A DNA stretch of 64,000 nucleotides from an uncultured Clostridia bacterium (GCA_947389015.1 CANDVA010000016.1:1-64000), one strand, 5' to 3'; shown: positions 26,803 through 35,033, numbered from the stretch's first letter. Program-made: numbers and translations. Notes: generated by a model from the sequence alone, not told the origin.

Positions 26803-28041
26803 TTATCTCCGCCTTTTAATAAGCCATAATATCTCCCAGAGCCGCAAATTCAGGCGGCAGAACCCGCCCTTTCCGCTCAGCACCGCCGTTCCGTAGCTCC
26901 AGTAGAGCGGCGCGGCAAGCTTGCCCTTACGGAAAAGCTTGTCGAACATTCTCGGAAGCAGATACAGCCTGCTTGTGTTCTCAAGCGGCGCGGCGAGCGG
27001 GAACGCGTACAGCTCCGAGGGATCGTCCGAGAACCGCAGAGAGCCGTATTCCGCGGCGATATCGGCGGTGGGCTCGTACATCAGCCGCGCCAGAAGCGGG
27101 AACGCGAATTCCTGCCGCCGCTCCATAACGCCGAATTTCGTCGGCAGCTCATAGGTTTTCGCGAATTCGTACAGCGTGCGCTCCTGAATTTCCAATAATC
27201 GGCTGCCGATGTTCAGATTATCCTGCGCCTTGAACACGGGGAAAAAGCCGCTTTCGCGCTGCTCGTAGCCCGTGGTCATACCGTGCGGCGCGGAGCAGAG
27301 CGTCTCGAAAAGGTTATTGTTGAACGTCGAGACAAGCCGCGTCGGGGTATGCTTATCGAAAAGGTAGGCGTTAAACTCGCCGTCCTCGGAGTTAGGCTGC
27401 GCGTACAGCCCGAAATACCAGCCGCGCTGCCGCTTTCCCGTCAGCACTCGGAGCATTCGCTGCATAGAGCCTGTCCAGCCGCTGTCGACCAGCGCGTACT
27501 TGTCGTCGGACATCAAGCCCTCCTGCTCAAGATAGCCGAGCGTTACGGCTTTATTCGCCGCCGAGACCGAACGTATGTAATCGTTATACACCGCGCTGTT
27601 CCGCAATTTACCGCACAGCTCTGCGGCGGCTGCCTTGCCGAGCCCGATGTTCTCATCCTCGGCGAACCCGATATCCGTGTATACCGCGGCGCGTTCGCTG
27701 TCTGAAAGCTGTAATCTCCCGAGTATCGTCCGCGGCGTGACCGCAAAGCCGCCCTCAAGCAGATATCGGTACGCCTCCTCGCCGAGGTCGCCCAATGCCG
27801 CGTTTCGAAGCGACATTCGCGAGCAGCAAAGGTACCGCAGCTCTATATCGAGACCGTTCCGCTCGGCGATGAGCTTGGCGGTGTTGTACATTATCCACCC
27901 GTCGCGGGCGAGAAAGTACAGCCGCGTTATGTTCCTCGCGGCGGCGCTGCGGAGCGTCCACCCGACAAAATCGCACATCACGGGCGCGAAGATCTCGTTC
28001 GTCACCGTTTCGGCGACGTGCTCTTTTACAATAGTGCGCAT
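26803..28041 (-). CDS. COG5610-like protein without HAD domain
   Basis: 412 residues from the ATG at 28041, preferred because AAGGA is seven bases upstream; an in-frame ATG at 28047 is too close to it. It aligns by eye with the C-terminal half of the 664-residue neighbour: LYFLARDGWIMYNTAKL, CCSRMSLRNAAL and ALVDSGWTGSMQRML correspond to LFLARDGDLL, WSRMAAVKL and AVDIGWAGSG. The HAD domain is missing. The role is unknown but presumably in assembly of the surface glycan with the GT2 enzyme encoded 20 bases downstream. Confidence 0.7.
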   Translation of the reverse strand: MRTIVKEHVAETVTNEIFAPVMCDFVGWTLRSAAARNITRLYFLARDGWIMYNTAKLIAERNGLDIELRYLCCSRMSLRNAALGDLGEEAYRYLLEGGFAVTPRTILGRLQLSDSERAAVYTDIGFAEDENIGLGKAAAAELCGKLRNSAVYNDYIRSVSAANKAVTLGYLEQEGLMSDDKYALVDSGWTGSMQRMLRVLTGKRQRGWYFGLYAQPNSEDGEFNAYLFDKHTPTRLVSTFNNNLFETLCSAPHGMTTGYEQRESGFFPVFKAQDNLNIGSRLLEIQERTLYEFAKTYELPTKFGVMERRQEFAFPLLARLMYEPTADIAAEYGSLRFSDDPSELYAFPLAAPLENTSRLYLLPRMFDKLFRKGKLAAPLYWSYGTAVLSGKGGFCRLNLRLWEILWLIKRRR

Positions 28042-28055
28042 TTTCATTCCTTAAC

Positions 28056-28087
28056 AAAAACAGTGCAATGCTTTATGCACTGCACTG
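28056..28087 (-). terminator. Intrinsic terminator after the NPGTG protein gene
   Basis: On the minus strand an 11-bp stem (CAGTGCA, one G-T pair, TGC) with a five-base loop is followed by TTTTTG. It ends 47 bases after the stop of the secreted NPGTG protein gene and directly before the COG5610-like gene. Confidence 0.8.
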
Positions 28088-28133
28088 TTGTAAGCAAATA
28101 TTTGCTTTTGAAAGCGTCGGCTTTCGTGAGGGA

Positions 28134-28823
28134 TTAGCCTCTCTTCTTCTTGGATACGATAGCGGTTACGCCAACGAATGCAACAGCCAGAGCAGCGGGA
28201 GCTACTGCGAGAGCAACACCGGTACCGGGGTTGTTGCCGCCGTTGTTGTTAACGGTAGCGGACTGACCTACAACCTTGTCAACAACAGACTGCTCAACAG
28301 AAGCCATGTAGTAGTCGGAGAAGTGCGAGGTCTCGAAAGAGCATACGTTACCGGTTACGGTAAGAGCAAAGAACTCAACAGTGCCGCCGTTTACATAAGC
28401 AACAACATTGGACTTGCCGTCGTAAGCAACAGTAACCTTAACCTTGCCGTTGGGCTGTACAGCAGTACCGTTAGAGGTCAGAGAGATCTCGAGCTTGGTG
28501 TTTACGGTAGCCTTAGCAGCGTCTCCGCTTACGGAAGCGATCTGAGCGATAGCGGTCTCAACAGTTGCAGCGGCAGCGGGAGTAGTAGTAACAGCCTCAA
28601 CGTTAGCGTCGAGCTTAACGTTAGCGCCTGCCTCGAATGCGCCTGCGGGAGCCTCAAGAACGAGGTTGTTCTCGGTCTTGAACTCGGTAGCCTCGTCAGC
28701 CTTAACGGTTACTTCAGTGGTAGCGGAACCATTGGTGCCGCCGGGAGCTGCAGCGAAAGCAGTGGTTGCAAAGGACATAGTTGCTACAAAAGCCACAGCA
28801 GCGGCAAAAATCTTCTTTTTCAT
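28134..28823 (-). CDS. Secreted protein with NPGTG sorting signal
   Basis: 229 residues. The signal peptide is MKKKIFAAAVAFVATMSF...AFA, with cleavage near residue 24. An Ala/Thr/Val-rich beta-type domain (about 30-185) is followed by the C-terminal sorting signal NNPGTG at about 197-202, a 20-residue hydrophobic segment and the basic tail KKKRG. NPxTG resembles sortase B-type signals, so it is a plausible substrate of the three sortases at 12631-16296. GGAGG precedes the ATG. Codon use is unusually uniform (many GTA, GCA, ACA), suggesting high expression. Confidence 0.85.
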   Translation of the reverse strand: MKKKIFAAAVAFVATMSFATTAFAAAPGGTNGSATTEVTVKADEATEFKTENNLVLEAPAGAFEAGANVKLDANVEAVTTTPAAAATVETAIAQIASVSGDAAKATVNTKLEISLTSNGTAVQPNGKVKVTVAYDGKSNVVAYVNGGTVEFFALTVTGNVCSFETSHFSDYYMASVEQSVVDKVVGQSATVNNNGGNNPGTGVALAVAPAALAVAFVGVTAIVSKKKRG

Positions 28824-28871
28824 TATTCATTTCCTCCATGTGTTTTTTATAAATAAGGCTCATTGCCATAT

Positions 28872-30065
28872 TTACCTTTTAAAAAACCAATCTATATTGG
28901 GTATGTTCATTCTGTTTTGCGTCTGATACGGAAGAACTCCGTGAACTCCGTTTTCGGGGATTATCAGACCAACCAGATTGTAAGCGAGAGCCAGCAGCAC
29001 GACAGCCGTGTATACGAAACCCATGACCGTAAAGGTCTTTGAGTAAACACGTCTTGTAAGCGCGCGCGTATCCTCCGCGTCGCTGCCCATTTCCCTGAGG
29101 TACTTTTCCCTCAGATTATCCTTAAGCTGCGACCTAAACGCCTTGAGCGCCTCGGGAACAGCCAAGATAACGAACAGCATGGTGTAATACGAAAATCTCT
29201 CGAAAAGAGAATGCTTTGTCATAACGATCTGCCAGAAGCCCATCATAAACGTCATATGCATAAGCACATTCAGCGAACGAGGTATCTCCTTCAGATAGAA
29301 TGACAGCGCGACCATCCCCGCGCACAGAAGCAGCGGAAAAAGCGCGTAGTAGAAAAAAACTCCGCTTTCTATGAACACCGACCCCGCGTATTCCGTGTGG
29401 AACTTCGAGAGCAGGATATTCAGCACACCGTCGGACAGAATGTAATAAAACAGCAGTCCGAACAGATACAGCAGCATTGACTGCGGCCTTATCTTCAGCA
29501 GAGCCACTATGAACACGGGTATCATATACAGCACCGTCAAATGGAACGTCGCCGCGATAGCCGTGACCAACAGAAACCTCCAGAACTTTTTATCCCGAAG
29601 AAATCCGTAAGCGAAGCACATGACAGACATTGCAATACCCTGCCTGATATAATTCAGATCGAGGTAGAACAAATACAAATTCAAGAACATGAACACCGAC
29701 AGAAACGGACCCGACGAATACCGCCATATCAGGTAAAAGGGACCGATAAGCGACAGCACCGAGCTGACCATTATAAACGTCGACGACCACGCCGTAAACT
29801 TGCCGACTATCTTGTTGAGCAGGATAAAACCTATCTCCCAATCCTCGTAAGAAAGCTCCTCAAAGCCTGTACGCGCCATATCGAAAAAGCCCGAGGCATA
29901 CATTGCGTAGTCCGAACCTATTCCGTAGCGGTTTCCCGCGATAAGCACACACTGCGCGAAGCAGATCAGCACGAAGATCGTTCTTTTTGCAATATGTTTT
30001 TTGCCGGTGCAGAAAATCATCGCCCATACACAAACAGCAAAAATGTTCACTAAGTATACAAGCAT
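28872..30065 (-). CDS. EpsG/Wzy-like membrane protein
   Basis: 397 residues from the ATG at 30065, which starts directly in the first membrane segment; an upstream in-frame GTG at 30143 lacks a ribosome binding site. About ten hydrophobic segments and the EpsG-type motif RYGIGSDYAMYASGFF near residue 42, plus YLDLNYIRQGIAMS, are visible. EpsG-like proteins act in exopolysaccharide polymerisation or chain assembly at the membrane. Its presence beside an ABC exporter suggests two assembly modes or an accessory acyl/glycosyl step. Confidence 0.8.
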   Translation of the reverse strand: MLVYLVNIFAVCVWAMIFCTGKKHIAKRTIFVLICFAQCVLIAGNRYGIGSDYAMYASGFFDMARTGFEELSYEDWEIGFILLNKIVGKFTAWSSTFIMVSSVLSLIGPFYLIWRYSSGPFLSVFMFLNLYLFYLDLNYIRQGIAMSVMCFAYGFLRDKKFWRFLLVTAIAATFHLTVLYMIPVFIVALLKIRPQSMLLYLFGLLFYYILSDGVLNILLSKFHTEYAGSVFIESGVFFYYALFPLLLCAGMVALSFYLKEIPRSLNVLMHMTFMMGFWQIVMTKHSLFERFSYYTMLFVILAVPEALKAFRSQLKDNLREKYLREMGSDAEDTRALTRRVYSKTFTVMGFVYTAVVLLALAYNLVGLIIPENGVHGVLPYQTQNRMNIPNIDWFFKR

Positions 30066-30163
30066 CCGCTTTACCACCCGACGCAAAATAAGTTTGCACT
30101 GAAAGGCATTATATACCAACGACACACCGTGCCATGGACACACCTCGCCTTTTCAACATAATC

Positions 30164-30192
30164 ATTATATCATACTCAATTTCATTTATCAA
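30164..30192 (-). promoter_or_regulatory. Promoter for the EpsG-like gene
   Basis: On the minus strand TTGATA (30192-30187) and TATAAT (30169-30164) are separated by 17 bases, about 100 bases before the ATG at 30065. Confidence 0.6.
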
Positions 30193-30386
30193 GTGTTTTT
30201 TTATGTTTGCTGTTAATTTTGTAGATTTATATTACATTTTTACAACTTCAAACAAAGCATTTTGTATAATTTAACGTGAAACTTTTGTCGTTTATGCATT
30301 TTTACAGAATTTTAGAAAAAAATTTTGTAAAAAATGTTGCAGTTCAAGACCGTCATCTTTTAATTTCAATAGAGCCCGAAAAGCAC
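30193..30386. other. AT-rich intergenic stretch, nothing recognised
   Basis: About 190 bases of AT-rich sequence between the EpsG-like promoter and the plus-strand promoter-like sequence at 30387. No open frame with a ribosome binding site, no strong hairpin and no known RNA family was recognised. Confidence 0.5.
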
Positions 30387-30415
30387 TTGACACCGCGTCC
30401 GAGGTGTGGTAAAAT
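30387..30415 (+). promoter_or_regulatory. Promoter-like sequence antisense to the GT4 gene
   Basis: TTGACA (30387-30392) and TAAAAT (30410-30415) are spaced by 17 bases on the plus strand, pointing into the 3' end of the minus-strand glycosyltransferase gene. No plus-strand gene follows until 31536. The spacer also contains ACACC/GGTGT arms that could form a weak minus-strand terminator. Confidence 0.35.
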
Positions 30416-30449
30416 AACCTTGTGGCATTTTTTTCGGACCGCTTATACA

Positions 30450-31505
30450 TTATAATTTATAGCGAAGCAGTTCCGCGTTTTTTTCGAGACAGCGGCTGAG
30501 CAGATAACGCTCGGGCAGCCTGTTTTCGTGCGGCATCGGCTTGACCGTCTCCATTAGCGCGGCGAGCTCCGCGCTGCCGTTGTACGGGTATACGCTGTCC
30601 GAGAGGTCGCGGTTGCCCTTTACATCGCTTAACAGCACGGTCTCGCCGCAGTACAGCGCCTCCATGACGTTGAACGGCAAGCCCTCGTAGCGGCTCGCGG
30701 ATATCAGGCAGTCGCAGGCGCGGTACAGCGCGTTCATTTCGGAGCAGTGACCGAGAAAAAATGTTCTTTCGGCGATTTTCAGAGTCTCGGCGAGCGCGGC
30801 GCACTCCTCGAGCAGCTCGCCGCCGCCCGCGAATATCAGGCGGCAGTCCGTGCGTTTAAGCCGCGCGAACGCTCTCAAAACGGCTGACTGATTTTTGCGC
30901 GGCGAGAATTCTCCCACGCACAGGAACAGCGTGTTTTCCGCGCCGAACCTCGCCCTTTGACGCGATATCTCCTCCGCGGGGAGCGGCGGGAATTTCTCCT
31001 CGTCGAGACCCATTCCGTCGAGGAACACTATCTCTCTGCCGAGACGGTATTTTTCGGCAATGCGAAGGTCGTCCGCGTTCATCACCGCGAGCAGTGCCGT
31101 CCGTTTGCGGACGAGCTTTTCAAACATAAGATACACCCTGCTGCGCATACTGCCGTCGTCGTCGAAAAGGTAGCCGTGGCATATATGACGGCACTCTGTC
31201 CGCCCGCGCCCCGAGAGTATGACCGCCATTCTGCCTGCGAAGCCCGCGAGCGTGGAATTGGTGCAGACTGCGTCGTAGCGCTCCCTGCGTATAAGCTTGG
31301 CGAGCTTGAAAATGACCGCGACGTTCGCGGGAGACAGCAGCTTCTTGCGGAAGCTCAGGCGCGTGTGAGTAACGCCGTCAAGCGTAAATTCGCCGTTTGA
31401 CGCGGTGTGTACCTCGACCCCTTCGCCAAGCAGCCGCTTTATATAAGGAATATGGAAGTTCTTGAAATGCGAGCTTTCCGAAGCCGCCATTAAAACTTTT
31501 TTCAT
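30450..31505 (-). CDS. Family 4-type glycosyltransferase
   Basis: 351-residue GT-B fold glycosyltransferase. The N-terminal domain starts MKKVLMAASESSHFKNFHIPYIKRL. The C-terminal donor-binding domain carries LFLCVGEFSPRKNQSAVLRAF and the family motif SASRYEGLPFNVMEALYCGE, whose E-x7-E acidic pair contacts the nucleotide sugar. Probably a cytoplasmic enzyme building the repeat unit of the surface glycan. AGGTGG precedes the ATG. It is divergent from the Big_2 gene with only 30 bases between them. Confidence 0.9.
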   Translation of the reverse strand: MKKVLMAASESSHFKNFHIPYIKRLLGEGVEVHTASNGEFTLDGVTHTRLSFRKKLLSPANVAVIFKLAKLIRRERYDAVCTNSTLAGFAGRMAVILSGRGRTECRHICHGYLFDDDGSMRSRVYLMFEKLVRKRTALLAVMNADDLRIAEKYRLGREIVFLDGMGLDEEKFPPLPAEEISRQRARFGAENTLFLCVGEFSPRKNQSAVLRAFARLKRTDCRLIFAGGGELLEECAALAETLKIAERTFFLGHCSEMNALYRACDCLISASRYEGLPFNVMEALYCGETVLLSDVKGNRDLSDSVYPYNGSAELAALMETVKPMPHENRLPERYLLSRCLEKNAELLRYKL

Positions 31506-31535
31506 AAAATAACCACCTGTAAAGGAAAATTCATT

Positions 31536-33011
31536 ATGCTGAAAAAGAAACTATTAGCCGCGGCAATTGCCGCGATAACAAGCTGCTCGCTTGCGGTCAC
31601 GGCGTTCGCGTTTCCGTGGGGCGACCCGGGATTTCCGAATTTTCCCGATGACCCGCAGAGCACGGAAACCTCCGAGCCCAACTATCCGACTACCGAGGAG
31701 CCGTCCTATCCCACCACAGACGAGCCGTCTTACCCTGTCACCGACGAGCCGTCGCTCCCGACTACCGAGGAGCCTCCCGTGACCTACGAGCCGCCTCCGC
31801 CTCCGCCGCCCGAGATGACGCTTGATTTCTATCAGACAACGCTCGTTATCGGCGAGGGCGTTCAGCTTTACTGGACGATCACCAACAGTATCTGGGAAAA
31901 TCCCGCGGTAGGCTATGAAAGCTCCGACGTAAGCGTGGTACGCGTCGACAACAACGGCTATATCATGGCTGTCGGCGAGGGCACGGCAAGCGTTACGGCG
32001 TTCTACGACAGCGTTTCCGCTTCGGCGACAATAACGGTCATACAGCCCGAGGTCGTTCCCGAATTCCTCGTGCTCAAGCAGAAAAGCTTCGAGCTGAAGA
32101 TCGGCGCTTCGGCACAGATAGAGGCGCAGCTTCTCCCCGAGGAGGTGGCCGACGGCTACACGATAAGCTACGAAACGGACGACCCCGAGATCGCGTCGGT
32201 CAACGAAAGAGGCTTTATAACCGCGCTGAAAACGGGAACGGCGACGATAACGGTAAGCGGCGCTGGGCTCAGGGAGTACGTCACCGTGACCGTCACGAGC
32301 GATATCGCCTACGACACCGCGAAAATGGACGGGTATCTCTACGACACCGAGGGCAATCCCGTAGTGGGCGCTCAGCTCGTTATCGACGCGCTTAAAGCCG
32401 TTACTGACACGCGCGGCTACTTCTCGTTCGAGCAGGTGGAGCAGCGCGAGCTTACCGTGATGGTCGCGGGCGACGACAAGGCAGTCTGCGGCGTCACTCC
32501 GCAGGGCGACACCACCGTTTATCTGCTGTACCGCAAGGGCAGTCCGCTCACGCGGCTGTCATCCTACGAGGAGCTTGTAGGACATCTGCCGATAAACAGC
32601 GTTAGCTTTGTAAGCGGCGCGAACGTTATCCTTACCGCGGGCGAGACCTTTGAGCTGGCGTATCAGTACAAGCCGCGGGACGTTGCCGTGACCGAAATAC
32701 TGTACGAGACCTCCAACGAGATCACCGCCGAGGTCGGGCAGATAGACGGCGTTATCATCGCGAAAGCGCCCGGTGAGGCGGACATCACAGTCACGCTCAA
32801 CGGCGGACAGGCAAAAGCTACCTGTCACATCGTCGTGAACCCCAAGGAAAGCTCGGAGCGCAGCGTGCTTATCGTAATTATCGAAACCGCGCTGATAGCG
32901 CTCGCGGCGTTCATTTTCGTTTTGGTTTACAGAAGCTACAAGAAAAAGCTCACCCGCGACCTTGAAGAGTACGACGAGGAAGACCGCGGATACGATAACG
33001 ACGACGAATAA
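31536..33011 (+). CDS. Big_2 Ig-like surface protein, membrane anchored
   Basis: 491 residues. A signal peptide (to about residue 25) is followed by a Pro-rich repeat region with four or more copies of a (S/Y)-P-T-T-(D/E)-E-P unit (about 45-90). Then come two Big_2 Ig-like domains (about 95-170 and 175-255), a carboxypeptidase-regulatory-like domain containing YLYDTEGNPVVGAQL (about 265-330), a third Big_2-like domain (about 350-435), a membrane segment (about 448-467) and an acidic cytoplasmic tail. There is no sorting motif, so it is held in the membrane. Probably a wall-spanning structural or adhesive protein. Confidence 0.85.
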   Translation: MLKKKLLAAAIAAITSCSLAVTAFAFPWGDPGFPNFPDDPQSTETSEPNYPTTEEPSYPTTDEPSYPVTDEPSLPTTEEPPVTYEPPPPPPPEMTLDFYQTTLVIGEGVQLYWTITNSIWENPAVGYESSDVSVVRVDNNGYIMAVGEGTASVTAFYDSVSASATITVIQPEVVPEFLVLKQKSFELKIGASAQIEAQLLPEEVADGYTISYETDDPEIASVNERGFITALKTGTATITVSGAGLREYVTVTVTSDIAYDTAKMDGYLYDTEGNPVVGAQLVIDALKAVTDTRGYFSFEQVEQRELTVMVAGDDKAVCGVTPQGDTTVYLLYRKGSPLTRLSSYEELVGHLPINSVSFVSGANVILTAGETFELAYQYKPRDVAVTEILYETSNEITAEVGQIDGVIIAKAPGEADITVTLNGGQAKATCHIVVNPKESSERSVLIVIIETALIALAAFIFVLVYRSYKKKLTRDLEEYDEEDRGYDNDDE

Positions 33012-33018
33012 TAAAAAT

Positions 33019-33048
33019 GGCGCAGGCATTCAAGTCCGCGCCTTTTTA
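33019..33048. terminator. Bidirectional terminator between convergent genes
   Basis: GGCGC/GCGCC plus a GG/CC extension with one bulged base, followed by TTTTT on the plus strand and by ATTTTTATT on the minus strand. It separates the Big_2 gene (+) from the sugar transferase gene (-). Confidence 0.75.
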
Positions 33049-33069
33049 TTATATCGTGACATATCGTGA

Positions 33070-33876
33070 TCACTGTCCGCGCTTTACCTTGCGGACGATA
33101 GCGCCGAACGTCGCGAGACATATCTTTATATCCCACAGCAGATTTCTGTGCAGAACGTAATGTATCTCCATTCTCTGACGCTTGCGGTTGGTGTATGTGG
33201 TGTCGCCCGAGCAGTACGCCTGCCAGTAGCCCGTAAGTCCCGGGCGTATCGACAGCAGCAGATCCTTATCCTTGCCGTACAGCACCGTTTCGCTTTCCTG
33301 TATCGGACGCGGTCCGACTATGCTAAGCTCGCCCTTTAAGATGTTCAGCAGCTGCGGAAGCTCATCCAGCCCCGTACGGCGTAGGAATTTGCCCACCCTT
33401 GTCACGCGCGGGTCGTTCTCGACCTTGTACTCGCTGTAATACTGCTTGAGCTGTTCCCCGCTGAGCCAGCGGGTCACGTCCTCGGCGTTGTCGATCATAG
33501 TGCGGAATTTGTATATGTATATCGGCTTTCCGCCCATTCCCAGCCGCCGCTGTTTAAAGAACACGCGCTTACCCGAGCGCTCCGCGATTATCAGCAACGA
33601 TATCAGCAGGAACACGGGGCTGAGCACTATAAGTCCCATGAGCGAACCCGCGACGTCGAACACGCGCTTAACGGTATCGTAGGTCTTTTTACCCCTCGCG
33701 ATCTTCAGCGCTTTTTTCTTCGCCGCGATAGCGGCTCTGTGCTGCTCGGCGGAGATACGCCGTTCCCCGACAGCGGTATTCACGGCTTGAGTACGCTCCT
33801 TTACCGCCGCGGAGCTTTTCGCGCCGCCGGACGGTCTGTTATCATACTGCAATGTAACGCTCCTCACCATACCCAT
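33070..33876 (-). CDS. Priming sugar-phosphate transferase
   Basis: 268 residues of the bacterial sugar transferase family (PF02397). A disordered N-terminus of about 70 residues is followed by VKRVFDVAGSLMGLIVLSPVFLLI (the membrane hairpin), VFFKQRRLGMGGKPIYIYKFRTM, RKFLRRTGLDELPQLLNILKGE-like sequence and GPRPIQE, then SIRPGLTGYWQ. It transfers a sugar-1-phosphate to undecaprenyl phosphate and so starts glycan assembly. It lacks the four-helix N-terminal module of WbaP-type enzymes. A second ATG (33870) is also possible. Confidence 0.92.
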   Translation of the reverse strand: MGMVRSVTLQYDNRPSGGAKSSAAVKERTQAVNTAVGERRISAEQHRAAIAAKKKALKIARGKKTYDTVKRVFDVAGSLMGLIVLSPVFLLISLLIIAERSGKRVFFKQRRLGMGGKPIYIYKFRTMIDNAEDVTRWLSGEQLKQYYSEYKVENDPRVTRVGKFLRRTGLDELPQLLNILKGELSIVGPRPIQESETVLYGKDKDLLLSIRPGLTGYWQAYCSGDTTYTNRKRQRMEIHYVLHRNLLWDIKICLATFGAIVRKVKRGQ

Positions 33877-33924
33877 AATTATATCATTTCCCTTTTACAA
33901 TTCAAATATAATTCTCTATTTTAT

Positions 33925-33953
33925 ATTATAATATAAAAATCAATTTTTGTAAA
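33925..33953 (-). promoter_or_regulatory. Promoter for the priming transferase gene
   Basis: TTTACA (33953-33948) and TATAAT (33930-33925) on the minus strand with a 17-base spacer, about 50 bases before the start codon. Confidence 0.55.
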
Positions 33954-34022
33954 GGGTTTTTTGGAGAATTTTGACACTTAATCAAAGAAATTATTAGGCA
34001 ATTTGCATTACAATTACTGTAT

Positions 34023-34280
34023 TTACGCAAGCGGCGCGAGCAGATTCATACAGGCGGTCTTTCTGTCGAGCGAGGTGTGGACGTAAATGCGCATGGTATT
34101 GAACATTATGCCGCCGTACCCGACGGGAGTATTTGTGACCGCGAGACGGCGGAGCTTATCGCGCGTCTCGGTATAGGTCTTGCCGTAGACGGAACGGTAC
34201 TTCTTCGTGCCCTTGATGTAAAATCTGCCCTCCCAGCGTTTATCCTTGCGCTTGTAAATGTTATTGCCCCTTCTTGACAT
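34023..34280 (-). pseudogene. Tyrosine integrase remnant, core deleted
   Basis: 85 residues. Residues 1-50 match the arm-type DNA-binding start of conjugative-element or phage integrases (RRGNNIYKRKDKRWEGRFY, then YRSVYGKTYTETRDKL). Residues 58-85 (TMRIYVHTSLDRKTACMNLL) look like the extreme C-terminus after the catalytic Tyr box, with YVH resembling the end motif. The roughly 300-residue core with the R-H-R-Y residues is missing, consistent with an in-frame internal deletion. A promoter (34335-34363) is still intact. It could be a translated DNA-binding micro-protein, but a remnant is more likely. Confidence 0.6.
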
Positions 34281-34334
34281 AGTATTATCCTTTCCGACGG
34301 TCTTTTGGAATTTTGTATTGCTGCCGTCAATTTT

Positions 34335-34363
34335 ATGATAATATTTCCTTAAGAGATTGTCAA
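34335..34363 (-). promoter_or_regulatory. Promoter for the integrase remnant
   Basis: TTGACA (34363-34358) and TATCAT (34340-34335) on the minus strand with a 17-base spacer, about 55 bases before the ATG at 34280. Confidence 0.5.
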
Positions 34364-34386
34364 GACGGGGAAATTATGATCCACAC

Positions 34387-34417
34387 AAAAAACGGCGGAA
34401 GCTTGGAACTGCCGCCG
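34387..34417 (-). terminator. Terminator of the small membrane protein gene
   Basis: On the minus strand CGGCGG pairs with CCGCCG around a 13-base interior with some further pairing, followed by TTTTTT. Confidence 0.75.
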
Positions 34418-34427
34418 ATATATTTAT

Positions 34428-34883
34428 TTACACCGACACCGCTATCTCCCCGACGATCTCGATCATCTTCACGACCGCGAATACCGCCGACGGGATAAAA
34501 ATAATGCTTCCGAGAATTATCGTGAGCAGCGCGTTTTTGTCGATAGCCGAACGAAACGGACGGCAGTACAGCACCTTTATCTCCTTGTCGGGAACGTACA
34601 GCCTGCCGCGCATGATCATCTCGCACGGAAACATATTCGGCACGTCCGCGCCGTCTATCCTGTACACCGCGCACGGGAACCGCCGTTCCTCGCTGAACTC
34701 CGTAAACACGGCGGTTTTGCGTCTCGATATCGCCAGCATTGCCAGACACGCCGCGAAAAACACGCCGATAAGCACTATCATTGCGCCCACCACGGCAAAC
34801 CCGAGCACGACGATATCTCCCCAGCCGAAGCCTATGCACAGCATTATTATAACGACCATTGCGCCGCCGACAAGAAAATCCAT
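34428..34883 (-). CDS. Hypothetical membrane protein
   Basis: 151 residues from the ATG at 34883, chosen because GGGTGA lies a few bases upstream and the N-terminus is then a membrane segment. Two N-terminal hydrophobic helices (about 4-50), a soluble middle with two cysteines (CAVYRIDGADVPNMFPCEM) and a C-terminal hydrophobic helix (about 122-140). The middle looks like the small beta-rich domain of a two-to-three-helix membrane protein whose family I do not recognise. A consensus promoter lies at 34992-35020. Confidence 0.6.
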   Translation of the reverse strand: MDFLVGGAMVVIIMLCIGFGWGDIVVLGFAVVGAMIVLIGVFFAACLAMLAISRRKTAVFTEFSEERRFPCAVYRIDGADVPNMFPCEMIMRGRLYVPDKEIKVLYCRPFRSAIDKNALLTIILGSIIFIPSAVFAVVKMIEIVGEIAVSV

Positions 34884-34991
34884 ATGATCACCCGTGGATA
34901 TTATATCATAGCGGCAAGCTGCCGCCGCTATTCCCATTATTATGTGAAAACTCCGCCAACGTTTTCGCTGTAAGGTTATAGCGTTGTCTTT

Positions 34992-35020
34992 ATTATAACA
35001 TACTTTCGTTCGGTTGTCAA
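34992..35020 (-). promoter_or_regulatory. Consensus promoter for the hypothetical membrane protein
   Basis: TTGACA (35020-35015), 17 bases, TATAAT (34997-34992) on the minus strand; a leader of roughly 100 bases follows. Confidence 0.65.
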
Positions 35021-35033
35021 TCATTATAAATCA

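Noticed and set aside
28041-28134. Small RNA in the palindromic sequence after the NPGTG gene
   Set aside because: The perfect stem followed by TTTTTG at the right distance from a stop codon is fully explained as an intrinsic terminator.
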